From Arthrobacter woluwensis (GTDB lineage Bacteria; Actinomycetota; Actinomycetes; Actinomycetales; Micrococcaceae): 64,000 bases of DNA. The notes under the pieces are model-generated. The model had not been told where the DNA came from. It made no database searches and was given only the letters and a program-made list of their open reading frames with translations. Location: positions 496,001 to 560,000 of the forward strand of contig NZ_FNSN01000003.1 of the NCBI RefSeq assembly GCF_900105345.1, in the 5' to 3' direction. Of the stretch, positions 7,382-16,099 are shown in pieces (position 1 is the first letter of the stretch; each line of letters starts with the position of its first letter). Position numbers and translations under genes: made by a program.

Positions 7382-8401
7382 TCAGCGTGGGGCGCTCGTG
7401 GAGGCCCGCACGATCAGCCGCGGCTCGATCGAATCGACCGTGAGCGTGGCCGGATCCGAGATGTGGCGCAGCAGATGATCGACCGCCACCCTCGCCATCT
7501 CCTCGAACGGCTGAGCGACCGTGGTGAGGGGTGGCGAACAGTATTCCGCCAGCGGAATATTGTCCACGCTCACCACGGAGATGTCCTCCGGGACGCGTCG
7601 GCCGAGCTCGTGCAGCGCCCTGATCACACCGAAGGCCATCTCATCGCTCGAGACGAAGACGGCCGTCACTTCGGGCCGGCGCCCCAGCTCCAGACCGAGC
7701 CGATGGCCCGACCCGGGCGACCAGTCTCCCACCAGCTCCTCGGGCGGGACGATACCCGCGGACACCAGCGTCTGCCGCCAGCCGGCACTCCGGCTCGCGG
7801 CGTCATGCCACTCCGGCGGGCCCGAGACGTGCCACACCGAGCGGTGCCCCAGCTCCAGCAGATGCCGGGTGGCCAGCTGGGCTGCCTGAGTCTGGTCGAC
7901 GGCCACGACTTCGGTGGCGGAGGTCCGGGAGCCGTCGATCGAGACGGTCGGGATCGCCTGCGTCAGCTCTTCGATGCCGCGCGTGGCATGTATCAGCGGG
8001 AGGGCGAGGATGATGCCCTCGACGCCCTGATCGGCGAGCACCGACATGGCCTCCTCGATGGCCGCCGGATCGAGGGAGGGGCTCGTGGCGGCGCTGAGCG
8101 AATAGCCCGCCTCCCGCGCTGCGGCTTCGACGCCCGAGATGATCGCCGTCCGCGAGTAGTAGCCCGTCTGGAGCTGAACGATCCCGAACGCCCGGCTGCG
8201 GCCCGAGGACAGGGCGCGCGCGGCGTTGTTGCGGCGGTAGCCGAGCTGCTCGACGGCGGCCAGCACCTTGTCCCGCGTGCTGTCCTGCACATTCGTCTGC
8301 CCGCGGAGCACCCGCGAGACCGTCTGGGCCGAGACGCCGGCGAGTGCCGCGACGTCGACCATCCCCGGCGCCCTGCGGGGCTTCTTCAGAGGCTCGATCA
8401 C
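7382..8401 (-). CDS. LacI-family transcriptional regulator
   Basis: 339 aa. The N-terminal helix-turn-helix and hinge read MVDVAALAGVSAQTVSRVLR and then AARALSSGRSRAFGIV. This is followed by a periplasmic-binding-protein-like sensor domain (about 65-335). Such regulators repress sugar-utilisation genes and let go on binding a sugar. The gene lies 101 nt downstream of the secreted lectin gene on the same strand, separated from it by a strong hairpin. A LacI-type palindrome lies upstream of that lectin gene (10858-10871), so the lectin gene is the likely target. Inducer unknown. Confidence 0.92.
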   Translation of the reverse strand: MIEPLKKPRRAPGMVDVAALAGVSAQTVSRVLRGQTNVQDSTRDKVLAAVEQLGYRRNNAARALSSGRSRAFGIVQLQTGYYSRTAIISGVEAAAREAGYSLSAATSPSLDPAAIEEAMSVLADQGVEGIILALPLIHATRGIEELTQAIPTVSIDGSRTSATEVVAVDQTQAAQLATRHLLELGHRSVWHVSGPPEWHDAASRSAGWRQTLVSAGIVPPEELVGDWSPGSGHRLGLELGRRPEVTAVFVSSDEMAFGVIRALHELGRRVPEDISVVSVDNIPLAEYCSPPLTTVAQPFEEMARVAVDHLLRHISDPATLTVDSIEPRLIVRASTSAPR

Positions 8402-8420
8402 CCCGTGATCCTAACGCGGG

Positions 8421-8458
8421 ACGGCCCGGGACGGACGGTCGTGTCCGGCCCGGGCCGT
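8421..8458 (-). terminator. Terminator hairpin after the secreted lectin gene
   Basis: ACGGCCCGGG (8421-8430) pairs with CCCGGGCCGT (8449-8458). An inner CGGAC/GTCCG stem extends the hairpin, leaving a 6-nt loop. There is no clear U-run, so this may be an intrinsic terminator without a tail, as is common in high-GC actinobacteria. Confidence 0.65.
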
Positions 8459-8502
8459 GTGTCAGTGCTGGGGCGTCACCTCGTGGGCATCGGCCCGGAG
8501 GC

Positions 8503-10710
8503 TCAGCCGAGCGTCCAGCGCTGGTTGCCGTTGCCCGTGCAGGTCCAGAGCTGGATCCCCGCCCCATTGGCCGTGGAGCCGTTGGTGACGTCGAGGCACA
8601 GCGTCGGGGACAGGGCCGAGCGGATGGTGCCGTCCGCGTTGACCGTCCACTGCTGGTTGGCGCCGCCGTTGCAGTCCCAGATCTCCACCGCTGCGCCCGC
8701 GCTGGCCTGGGAGTTCGGCACGTCCAGGCACTTGGCGCCGTACACCTTCACGGTGCCGTCCGCCGCGGTGGTCCACTGCTGGTTGGCCCCGCTGTTGCAA
8801 TCCCAGAGGTCCGGGAGCGTGCCGTTCGCGGTGGCCGAGTTCGGGACGTCCAGGCAGCGGCCGGAGGCCGCGCCCCGCACCTGGCCCGTGGTCGGGACCT
8901 GGGCGAGCGTGATGGTCTGGGCTGCCGGGGTGCTCGTGTCGCCGGCGCTGCCACTGTTGGTCCAGGTCCTGACGGGCGCGGTCTTGCCGGAACCCGTGAG
9001 GCTCAGGACGAGGCCGCTGTAGCGGTTGACCAGGCTGTACGTGCCCGTGCTCACGGCCGCGCCGGAGCTGCTCGGCGTGCTCACCTTGGAGATCACGAAC
9101 CACTGCTGGCCCTGGGTCGCCCCGCCGGAGGGCAGCGAGGCGAGGCTCACGGCCGTGCCCCAGGCGCGGTTGGCGGTGGAGCCGGAGTTCACGCCGAGCG
9201 CCAGGCCGGAGGAGGTGTTGGTGATCGTGTAGGCGCCGTCGCCGGTGGGCGTGAACTTCCAGGCGGCCGTGCTGCCCGCGGTGGAGGTCGCCACCGTGGA
9301 GAGGGTGGAGGTGCCGCTCTGGTTGAGTGACTGACCGGCCGCCGACTGGATGCGGTAGGACTTCGTGGAGTCGATGGTCCGGGCGGGGTTCGCGGCGTCG
9401 ATGGTGACGTTGACGTACTCAGAACTGGAGGCCTTCGTCGATCCGGACGGGATGGAGCAGGCGAAGTAGCAGTAGGACCGGAAGGTCTTGCCGACGATCG
9501 CGGTGCTCGTGGCGTTGGTCCCGTCCAGGAGCCAGCGGTACCAGGACTGCTGGGTGTAGTTGGGCGCAGTCCCCAGGTCCACCCACTTCTGAGTGGCGAG
9601 GTCCGTGGTGCCGTAGAAGTGCAGCGGCCGGTTGACGCCGTCGCCCAGATCGGTCTGCGGGGTGCCGATGTACATGCCGAGGTAGGCGTTGTAGGAGACG
9701 TTCAGGATGAACAGGTCGGAGCCGTTCGCGGGGAGCTGGCCGGCCTGCGCCTGGGCGGCGACACTGCCGGTGTTGGACGGCTTGTACTCGAGGTTCGAGG
9801 GCAGATAACCGGTGCTGCTCTGCGAGGTGGAGACGATGGTGCTCTCCGCTCCGCCGACGCCGGGGGTGGACCAGCTGCCGTTGTAGTACTTCTGCCAGGA
9901 CGACGGCGCCATCTTCTGGCTGATCGGTGCGCGCGCCACGTGCTCGGCGAACCCTGGCGCCGCCCAGCCGCCGTTCTTGTTGATCACGCGGGAGCCGTAG
10001 AAGACGTAGAAGTAGCCCGAAGCGGTGTCCACGACGAGGCGGGGGTCGCCGTCGCCGTAGTAGTAGGTCTGATTCGGGAACGCCGTCGTGTCGTTCCGGG
10101 TGGTGCTGTAGGGGGAGGTGATCACGTGGCCGGTGATGGTCCACGTCTTGCCCTGGTCGCTCGATTTCGCGTAGTCGATCGCGTCGTAGTGGACGCCGTC
10201 GCCGAACGGTTTCGGCGTGAACTCGTTGTGGACCAGGCCGTACCAGTCGCCCGTGTCGGGGTCGACCCAGACGCCCGTGAGGTCGCAGTAATTCTTCTGG
10301 GAATATGACGAGGTGTCCGGGGCGAACGTGGCGGAGGTTCCCGTGGGGCTGTTGTTGCAGCGCCAGGTGGTGTTGCCGTTCGAATCCGAGGAGTTCGACG
10401 GGTTGGTGTAGTTGCTCAGCGACGAGTTGAAGGTTGCCGTGTCGAGCGTGGTGCCGGTGTAGAAGTCCCAGCGCCGCGCCTCGGTGGCCCCGTACAGCGC
10501 CGCCGATTGCTGGAAGTAGAACGACCCGTCCTTGTCGATGTAGGGCCAGGCGGGAGTGTCCGTCGCGTGGCCGACCTGGACGACGGACCCCGTCGACACG
10601 GTGTAGTCCGAGGTGGTCGCGGCCGAGGCCGGGGCGGAAGCGGCGGCGGTGAGGGTGCCTCCGAGGAGACACGCCACCGCCGCGGCGGCGCCGATACTGG
10701 CTGTTTTCAT
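8503..10710 (-). CDS. Secreted Asp-box beta-propeller protein with two ricin-type lectin modules
   Basis: 735 aa from the ATG at 10710 (AGAGGAA ribosome site); longer in-frame readings upstream are not coding. A Sec signal peptide occupies residues 1-30 (cut near ASA-A). Residues 35-440 form a probable beta-propeller with an Asp-box SSDQGKTW at 183-190, as in sialidases and other BNR glycosidases. About 448-600 is a ricin-like trefoil, and 612-735 a classical ricin B (CBM13) domain with three QxW repeats (NQQW, NQQW, NQRW) and GRCLDVPN. It probably binds and attacks an extracellular polysaccharide. The propeller family and catalytic residues are not identified. Confidence 0.85.
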   Translation of the reverse strand: MKTASIGAAAAVACLLGGTLTAAASAPASAATTSDYTVSTGSVVQVGHATDTPAWPYIDKDGSFYFQQSAALYGATEARRWDFYTGTTLDTATFNSSLSNYTNPSNSSDSNGNTTWRCNNSPTGTSATFAPDTSSYSQKNYCDLTGVWVDPDTGDWYGLVHNEFTPKPFGDGVHYDAIDYAKSSDQGKTWTITGHVITSPYSTTRNDTTAFPNQTYYYGDGDPRLVVDTASGYFYVFYGSRVINKNGGWAAPGFAEHVARAPISQKMAPSSWQKYYNGSWSTPGVGGAESTIVSTSQSSTGYLPSNLEYKPSNTGSVAAQAQAGQLPANGSDLFILNVSYNAYLGMYIGTPQTDLGDGVNRPLHFYGTTDLATQKWVDLGTAPNYTQQSWYRWLLDGTNATSTAIVGKTFRSYCYFACSIPSGSTKASSSEYVNVTIDAANPARTIDSTKSYRIQSAAGQSLNQSGTSTLSTVATSTAGSTAAWKFTPTGDGAYTITNTSSGLALGVNSGSTANRAWGTAVSLASLPSGGATQGQQWFVISKVSTPSSSGAAVSTGTYSLVNRYSGLVLSLTGSGKTAPVRTWTNSGSAGDTSTPAAQTITLAQVPTTGQVRGAASGRCLDVPNSATANGTLPDLWDCNSGANQQWTTAADGTVKVYGAKCLDVPNSQASAGAAVEIWDCNGGANQQWTVNADGTIRSALSPTLCLDVTNGSTANGAGIQLWTCTGNGNQRWTLG

Positions 10711-10857
10711 GAACGATTCCTCTGCGTTGAGCTGGTCGATGTGCCGCCACAAACCTGAGGACGCCCCCGGAGCCCGGCGCGGAGTCCAGGCGGTCCACCG
10801 AGGATCGCGAGGGCTCTTTCGTCGCGCCGACCTCTCATCCATCGTTGAGAACGTGCG

Positions 10858-10871
10858 TGGCATCGATAACA
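10858..10871 (-). promoter_or_regulatory. Candidate LacI-family operator
   Basis: TGGCATCGATAACA is a near-palindrome of the TGTTATCG/CGATAACA type used by LacI-family repressors, centred on CG. It lies about 150 nt upstream of the secreted lectin gene, whose 3' neighbour is a LacI regulator. The binding assignment is inference from sequence type and position. Confidence 0.5.
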
Positions 10872-10884
10872 TTACGACACGAAT

Positions 10885-10928
10885 CCCCGTCCGGGAATAG
10901 CCTTTCGGCGACGGTTTCCCGGACGGGG
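10885..10928 (-). terminator. Terminator after the M20/MFS operon
   Basis: CCCCGTCCGGGAA (10885-10897) pairs perfectly with TTCCCGGACGGGG (10916-10928), with an 18-nt loop. It lies 25 nt downstream of the M20 stop codon on the minus strand and is followed by ATTCGTGT, a poor U-run. Confidence 0.65.
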
Positions 10929-10952
10929 ACGGTGTGGAGGCGGCGCGGCTGG

Positions 10953-12128
10953 TCAGGGATGACGAGCGACGGACTCCAGCAGCCTGCGGCGTTCCGTGGG
11001 ATCCTGGGCGGCGCGGGCGGCCGCGGCGGCGAGCCCGTACGCGGCGTCCACGACAGCCAGATCCGCCGACGACCCGGCCCCGGCCAGGGCGAATTCCGCC
11101 GTGTGATGAGCGGCCCCGCCGACGTCGTAACCGACCATCGGGTGGATGCTCGGCACGCGGTGGGAGACGTTGCCCATGTCGGTCGAGGCGATCGCATCGC
11201 CGCGCAGGGGCACGCTCCGGCCGCGCCGCTCCATGGTCTCCGCATAGGCGCCGGCGAGGAAGCCGTCCTGCCGCAGATCGGCGAAGACGTTCCCCGACCG
11301 CTCGATGTCCAGCGTGCACCCCGTGGCGTGGGCGCCCGCCTCGAAGCACCGCCGCACGGCCGCCCACGCGGCGTCGAGCTGGTCGCGCCGTGGCGCCCGG
11401 ACCTCGAGCCGTGCCGAGGCGCGGTCCGGGATCACATTGGGCGCCGACCCGCCGTCGGTCACCACCTGGGAGACGACGACGTCGCGCGGCAGCTGCTGCC
11501 TCAGGAGCCCCACCGCGGTCTGGGCGACGACCAGGGCTGACAGGGCGTTCACGCCGTCCTCCGGCGCGGTGGCGGCATGGGCGGCCCGGCCGTGGAACGT
11601 CAGGTCCCAGCAACCGAGGGCGAGGGAGGAGTTGCCCACGGCGTCCTCCCCGCTCGCATGGACCATGAAGGCCATCGCGGCACCGTCGAACATCCCTTCC
11701 TCCAGGAGGTCGACCTTGCCGCCATGGGACTCTTCGGCGGGGGTCCCGAGCACCCGGACCGTGAGGCCCAGCGGCCCCGCGGCGGAGGCCAGGGCCAGGG
11801 CGGCTCCCAGCGTCGCGGCGGCATTCACATTGTGGCCGCAGGCGTGGCCGATCCCCGGCAGGGCGTCGTACTCGATGCAGAACACGGCCACCAGCTCACC
11901 CTCCCCGGCCTCCGCCCGCAGCGCGGTGGGCGCGGCCGGCTGGGGGACGTCGAACCGGAATCCGGCCTCCGCCAGCATCGCCCGCACCCGCTTCGCCGCC
12001 CGGTGCTCCTCCCCGCTGAGCTCGGGATCGGCGTGCAGGGCGTGGCTCAGGTCCAGCATCCGGGGCCGCCAGCGATCCACCGCTTCGGCGATCAGGGTTT
12101 CCACCCGGACGTCCGTCGCGCCGGTCAC
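10953..12128 (-). CDS. M20-family amidohydrolase (AbgB/p-aminobenzoyl-glutamate hydrolase-like)
   Basis: 391 aa from a GTG at 12128, preceded by GGAAGGAG and overlapping the MFS stop by 4 nt (GTGA). Metal and catalytic blocks: GHACGHNVNA (about 105), GTPAEESHGGKVDL (about 135) and GRAAHAATAPEDGVNAL (about 180). STDMGNVSHRVPSIHP (about 320) is typical of the AbgA/AbgB-like subgroup that cleaves p-aminobenzoyl-glutamate or related N-acyl amino acids and dipeptides. Coupling to an MFS transporter suggests export or uptake of the substrate or product. Its active-site text differs from that of the first M20 protein, so it is not a recent copy. Confidence 0.85.
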   Translation of the reverse strand: MTGATDVRVETLIAEAVDRWRPRMLDLSHALHADPELSGEEHRAAKRVRAMLAEAGFRFDVPQPAAPTALRAEAGEGELVAVFCIEYDALPGIGHACGHNVNAAATLGAALALASAAGPLGLTVRVLGTPAEESHGGKVDLLEEGMFDGAAMAFMVHASGEDAVGNSSLALGCWDLTFHGRAAHAATAPEDGVNALSALVVAQTAVGLLRQQLPRDVVVSQVVTDGGSAPNVIPDRASARLEVRAPRRDQLDAAWAAVRRCFEAGAHATGCTLDIERSGNVFADLRQDGFLAGAYAETMERRGRSVPLRGDAIASTDMGNVSHRVPSIHPMVGYDVGGAAHHTAEFALAGAGSSADLAVVDAAYGLAAAAARAAQDPTERRRLLESVARHP

Positions 12129-13555
12129 GCCCGTGCTCCTTCCGGCAGGGTGGCGGTCCGCCGCGGGTATCCGAGAGACACCACGCCCGCGAGGACGGCG
12201 CCCAGGCCGAGGACCGCCCACAGGGTGGCGAAGCCGCTGAGCGGGATCCTCCCGTCCACCGCGGACGCCGCGGAGATCAGCCGGACCACTGCGGCACCGA
12301 TCGAGATGCCGACGGAGAGGGCCAGTTCATTGAGCCCTGCGGCCGTGGACGTCTCCTCCACCGGGACGCCTTCCACGCTGAGGGTGCGGGTGGCGGACTG
12401 GTACATGCCGAGACCCAGGTAGAAGACCCCGAATCCGGCCACGTACCCGGCTGCCGATCCGTGGAGCAGGCCCATCAGCAGGAATCCCAGAGCCAGCACG
12501 GACGCGGCGCACACCAGGCCTCCGCGCTCGCCGATCCGGGCCATGAGCGGCGGCACGGCGAGGGAGGACAGGAATCCGAGGGCCGATGCGGCCGCCAGCA
12601 CCACGGCGATGTCCAGCGGGCCCATGCCGAAGCCGAACCCCGCCTTGGCGGCGTCCGCGTGCAGGAACAGGCCGTTGCTGCCGAAGTAGCTGATCGAGGA
12701 GAAGCCGAAGAGGAACGTCGCCACGGTGACCGTCCGGACGCGGGGGACCGCGAGCAGGTGGAGGTCGATGAAGCGGCGGGGCGCCGCCGTCGTCGTGCTC
12801 TTGCGCAGGTCGAGTTTCACCCAGAGAGCCAGGAGGGCGACGCCGAGGAGGCCGCTGACCAGAGCCGGAGCGGAGAGCCAGCCCCAGTCGGGGCCCATGG
12901 ACAGGGCGGTCACGAGGCCGATGAGGCCCAGGCTGCACAGTGCGAGCGGGAGGAGCGCGAGGGGTTCCCGCGTGGCGGGCAGGCCCTCCGGCAGGAAGAA
13001 GGACGCGACGAGCGCGAGGGCGGCGAAGGGGACGGCCACCCAGAACCCGAGGGTCGGGCGTTCGGCGCCCACGATGCCCGCCAGCAGCCCGCCGACGCCC
13101 ACCGTGATCATCAGGGTCCCGATCATGGCGCCGACCCCGCTGCGGGTGCTCTCCGGCCGGGTGGCGCGAAGGATCCCCATCATGAGCGGGATGAAGCCGA
13201 CCACGCAGGTCAGCAGCACGACGCCCACCGAGATGGTGAGCAGGCTGGGGGCGACCGCCATCAGGACCGCGCCGGCGGCCACCGTGACGGTGGACAGCCG
13301 CAGGATCCGGCGGCATCCCCAGCTGTCCCCGAGGCGCGAGATGATCGGCGTGAGGACGGCGAAAGCGACGTTCGAAATGAGGAAGAGCCCGTTGATCGTG
13401 GGGTCGTCCAGGTGCAGCTCGGGGCCGAGGGCGGGGAGGATCGGATTGAGGTAACCCTGGGTGATCCCGGACAGGGCCTCGACGAGCGCCATGGCGACGA
13501 TCAGGCCGAGGGCGCTGGTGCGGGTGGAAGGCGGGGCGGGGGTGCTGGTTTTCAT
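12125..13555 (-). CDS. MFS transporter, 14-TM (DHA2-like)
   Basis: 476 aa starting MKTSTPAPPSTRTSALGLIV. It is hydrophobic throughout, with motif-A-like SRLGDSWGCRRILRLS after TM2 and about 14 predicted helices. It heads a two-gene operon with the M20 hydrolase (4-nt overlap) and is divergent from the AsnC-type regulator, which probably controls both. A substrate that is an N-acylated amino acid or peptide is a reasonable inference from the operon partner; export versus import cannot be told from sequence. Confidence 0.85.
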   Translation of the reverse strand: MKTSTPAPPSTRTSALGLIVAMALVEALSGITQGYLNPILPALGPELHLDDPTINGLFLISNVAFAVLTPIISRLGDSWGCRRILRLSTVTVAAGAVLMAVAPSLLTISVGVVLLTCVVGFIPLMMGILRATRPESTRSGVGAMIGTLMITVGVGGLLAGIVGAERPTLGFWVAVPFAALALVASFFLPEGLPATREPLALLPLALCSLGLIGLVTALSMGPDWGWLSAPALVSGLLGVALLALWVKLDLRKSTTTAAPRRFIDLHLLAVPRVRTVTVATFLFGFSSISYFGSNGLFLHADAAKAGFGFGMGPLDIAVVLAAASALGFLSSLAVPPLMARIGERGGLVCAASVLALGFLLMGLLHGSAAGYVAGFGVFYLGLGMYQSATRTLSVEGVPVEETSTAAGLNELALSVGISIGAAVVRLISAASAVDGRIPLSGFATLWAVLGLGAVLAGVVSLGYPRRTATLPEGARA

Positions 13556-13668
13556 GGCGGCAACTCTCGGGACGGCGCCGTGCGGCGCCCGTGATGGACA
13601 TCACTAAGCTAGGAGAATCCGCCCCTGCTGCGGCGAAATTGCTTGAATCCTCCAGAGATGGCGTTCAC

Positions 13669-14676
13669 ATGACCGAAAATGCCGAAATATCCGAAGTCGA
13701 TCTCGCGCTCGCGGGCGCCTTGGAGATCAACCCGCGTGCGGAGTGGTCCGTCCTCGGAACCACGCTCGGCCTGGCACCCACCACCGTCTCCCGCCGCTGG
13801 GCCGCGCTGAGCGCTCGCGGCGACGCCTGGGTGACGCTCGCCCCCGGACCGCGCTATCTGGATGCGGGTTCCTCGGCCTTCCTCTTCCTCTCCACCGCCC
13901 CGAAACGACAGGAGGCGGTGCTCGACGCACTCTGCTCGAGCCCTACGTTCGGCACGGTCTCGCGGATGACGGGCGAGTTCGACGTCATGGCGGACTGCTT
14001 CGCCCCGGGCTATGACGAGCTCATGGACGCGGTCTCCGGCGTCCTGTCGGGGCTCCCCGGGGTGACCCGTTGGGAGGTGGTCCTGGCGACCCGTCTCCAC
14101 CGGGAGGGCACGCAGTGGCGGCTCGGCACCTTGGACCCGGGCCAGGAGCGGGCCCTGGGCGGCGGCGCTCCGAACCGCAGACCGGCCAGACTCGGCGCGG
14201 TGGACGCGGCTCTCGTGGCTGCGCTGAGCGAGGACGGCCGGGCGGGCTGGGAGCGACTGGCCGCCCGGGTGGGGGTCTCCCCACAGACCGCGCGACGGCG
14301 GACCGAACAGCTCCTCGCCGGTGGTCACGTGACGCTGCGGTGCGATTTCTCCACGGCCTTCCGCCCGCGCCACCGGGAGGTGACGATCGTGCTGAGCGTG
14401 CCCGCGGCGCACCTCGAGCAGGCGGGCCGGTTCTTCGCCGACCAGCCCAGCTGCCGGGTGAGCGCGCAGGTCCTCGGACGCGGCAACCTCCTCGCCACGT
14501 TCTGGGTGCGCGACCTCCTGGAAGTCCACGCCCTCGAATTGCGGGTGCTCCAGCAGATCCCGAGCGCGGTCGTGATCGGGCGGCAGGCCGTGGTGCGGAC
14601 CGACAAGAGGTCCGGGCACCGGCTGGACCGGGCGGGGCGTTCGGTGGGCGTGGTGCCGCTGCCGCTGGGTGGGTGA
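13669..14676 (+). CDS. Lrp/AsnC-family regulator with two tandem AsnC modules
   Basis: 335 aa from the ATG at 13669; in-frame codons upstream to 13591 lack family similarity. There are two helix-turn-helix units: EVDLALAGALEINPRAEW with TTVSRRWAALS near residues 10-50, and AVDAALVAALSEDGRAGW with SPQTARRRTEQLL near 185-230. Each is followed by a RAM-like effector-binding region (for example VLDALCSSPTFGTVSRMTGE). Usual Lrp/AsnC proteins are about 150 aa with one unit; this is the double-length actinobacterial form. It is divergent from the MFS/M20 operon across 113 nt and most likely regulates it in response to an amino acid. Confidence 0.85.
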   Translation: MTENAEISEVDLALAGALEINPRAEWSVLGTTLGLAPTTVSRRWAALSARGDAWVTLAPGPRYLDAGSSAFLFLSTAPKRQEAVLDALCSSPTFGTVSRMTGEFDVMADCFAPGYDELMDAVSGVLSGLPGVTRWEVVLATRLHREGTQWRLGTLDPGQERALGGGAPNRRPARLGAVDAALVAALSEDGRAGWERLAARVGVSPQTARRRTEQLLAGGHVTLRCDFSTAFRPRHREVTIVLSVPAAHLEQAGRFFADQPSCRVSAQVLGRGNLLATFWVRDLLEVHALELRVLQQIPSAVVIGRQAVVRTDKRSGHRLDRAGRSVGVVPLPLGG

Positions 14677-14694
14677 GGGGGTGGGTTGGGCGTC

Positions 14695-15096
14695 TCAGTT
14701 CCCCCGCAGCCGGTCCATCTCGCGGCGGTCCTTCTTGGTGGGTCGCCCGGTGCCCCGGTCCCGGACCGGGATGCCGAGCTGCGGGGCCAGCGGCCGCGGT
14801 GGGGTGCGGTCCGTGAACGCGTGCGACGCCGCCTCCGCCCCGACGCGCTTGGCGATCAGTCGGCGCACCTCGAGGATGCGCTCGTAGCCGGGCATGCGGA
14901 TGCGGACCTCATCGCCGGGGATCACGATCTGGGACGCCTTGACCGGGTTCCCGTTCAGCCGGACGTGGCCCGCCCGGCAGGCCGCCGTGGCCGCGGAGCG
15001 GGTCTTGTAGGCGCGCACGGCCCAGAGCCACGCATCCACCCGGACGGCGTTGGGCGCGGACTTGGAGAGGGACGAAGTCCCGGAAGGGGCAGCCAT
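14695..15096 (-). CDS. S4-domain RNA-binding protein (Hsp15-like)
   Basis: 133 aa. The S4 domain covers residues 18-65 (VRVDAWLWAVRAYKTRSAA, then GHVRLNGNPVKASQIVIPGD), followed by a basic C-terminal tail (PTKKDRREMDRLRGN). This is the layout of Hsp15, which binds stalled 50S subunits carrying nascent chains. The ATG follows a CATAAT box by 8 nt, suggesting a leaderless transcript. The gene lies 18 nt downstream of the membrane-protein gene and converges with the AsnC gene. Confidence 0.88.
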   Translation of the reverse strand: MAAPSGTSSLSKSAPNAVRVDAWLWAVRAYKTRSAATAACRAGHVRLNGNPVKASQIVIPGDEVRIRMPGYERILEVRRLIAKRVGAEAASHAFTDRTPPRPLAPQLGIPVRDRGTGRPTKKDRREMDRLRGN

Positions 15097-15114
15097 GGGT
15101 ATTGATTATGCGCC

Positions 15115-15834
15115 TTAAGCGCCCTTGGCGTGCTGTTCCTCCGGATCCTGGGACGGTCGGAGGATGCCGGGAACAGTGTTCCGGGCGGAGTCGGTCGGCC
15201 GCGGGGCGCTCCGTCCGGAGCTCTTTGGCGCGGCCTTCTTCGCGGGACGGGGGCCGCCTGCGGGCGTGACGACCGGAGTGACCGCGAGGGCGGGCTCGGG
15301 GCGGGTTTCCTGGGCCTGCTCCGGGTCCGCTTCGGCGCGGAGCCCCGCCCGTTCGGCAGGGGGCGTCTCCGGTTCGCTCAGCTTCACCGTCACGGACGGC
15401 GCGGCCTTCTCGGTGGACGCCGCGTCCCCCGCGGGTTCGGGGGCGGGGCCGGCGGGCTTGCGCCAGGACGGGATGAGTCCGGACTTGCCGTTCGCCGTGG
15501 TCGTTCCGGAAGCCGCCGCGGCGGTGCTGGACGACGGGGCCGGAACCCGCTCGGAGCTGTCGCGCGCGGCAGAGGAGGTGACAGCCGCGGGCGCGGGGGC
15601 GTCGGCGTCGTGCGAGGTCTGGTGGCCCGAGGTCTGGCGTGCGGCGACCACGCGGCCGCCCAGCGTGCGCCCCGCGCCGATCAGCCGGGTCGCGCCCAGA
15701 TAGACCAGGCGGCCGAGCCCCGTGAAGACCAGCGCCATGCAGCCGGCGAAGAGCACCAGGGCCGCCAGGAAGGCAGCGATCATCAGCGTCCCCACGAAGG
15801 TGAGGTTCAAGATCATGGTCGTATCAGATGTCAT
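15115..15834 (-). CDS. Hypothetical membrane protein with long disordered tail
   Basis: 239 aa. One long or two short N-terminal membrane segments lie at about residues 8-55 (TLMIAAFLAALVLFAGCMAL). They are followed by about 180 residues rich in A, P, S, E and T with no predicted fold. No family recognised. The start at 15834 is preceded by AAAGGGG. It is divergent from the jetABC operon and 18 nt upstream of the S4 protein. The tail would be cytoplasmic or exported depending on topology, which I cannot fix. Confidence 0.65.
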   Translation of the reverse strand: MTSDTTMILNLTFVGTLMIAAFLAALVLFAGCMALVFTGLGRLVYLGATRLIGAGRTLGGRVVAARQTSGHQTSHDADAPAPAAVTSSAARDSSERVPAPSSSTAAAASGTTTANGKSGLIPSWRKPAGPAPEPAGDAASTEKAAPSVTVKLSEPETPPAERAGLRAEADPEQAQETRPEPALAVTPVVTPAGGPRPAKKAAPKSSGRSAPRPTDSARNTVPGILRPSQDPEEQHAKGA

Positions 15835-16099
15835 TCGCCGTCATCCCCTTTGGCGGTGTGCAGACCAGGTGCCAGGCCGCTTTCCTACGGCGCCCTGACG
15901 GAACTCTGAAATTCAACGGTAGCCACCGGGGGACGGTCAGGGGAACGACGTGTCGGGTCCGTTGCGGAATCGTAGTTCGTTTGTGATGAAAAATGACAGG
16001 TCCGGACCCGCCGCGCGGCCCGCGTACCCTTAAAGCTGGTCATTTTCGGCATGCCTCGTTCCGCGCGGGGCCGCGAGGTTGAGGAAAGGGGTGTGCCCG
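15835..16099. other. Divergent intergenic region upstream of jetABC
   Basis: About 265 nt between the membrane-protein gene and jetA. It has an AT-rich stretch (TGATGAAAAATGACA near 15980) and a TTAAAG element at about 16031 that may form part of the jetA promoter. No repeat or small ORF stands out. Confidence 0.4.

Noticed and set aside
10711-11613. In-frame upstream extension of the secreted lectin gene to 1036 codons
   Set aside because: It would overlay the M20 amidohydrolase gene in another frame. The signal peptide and ribosome site fix the start at 10710.
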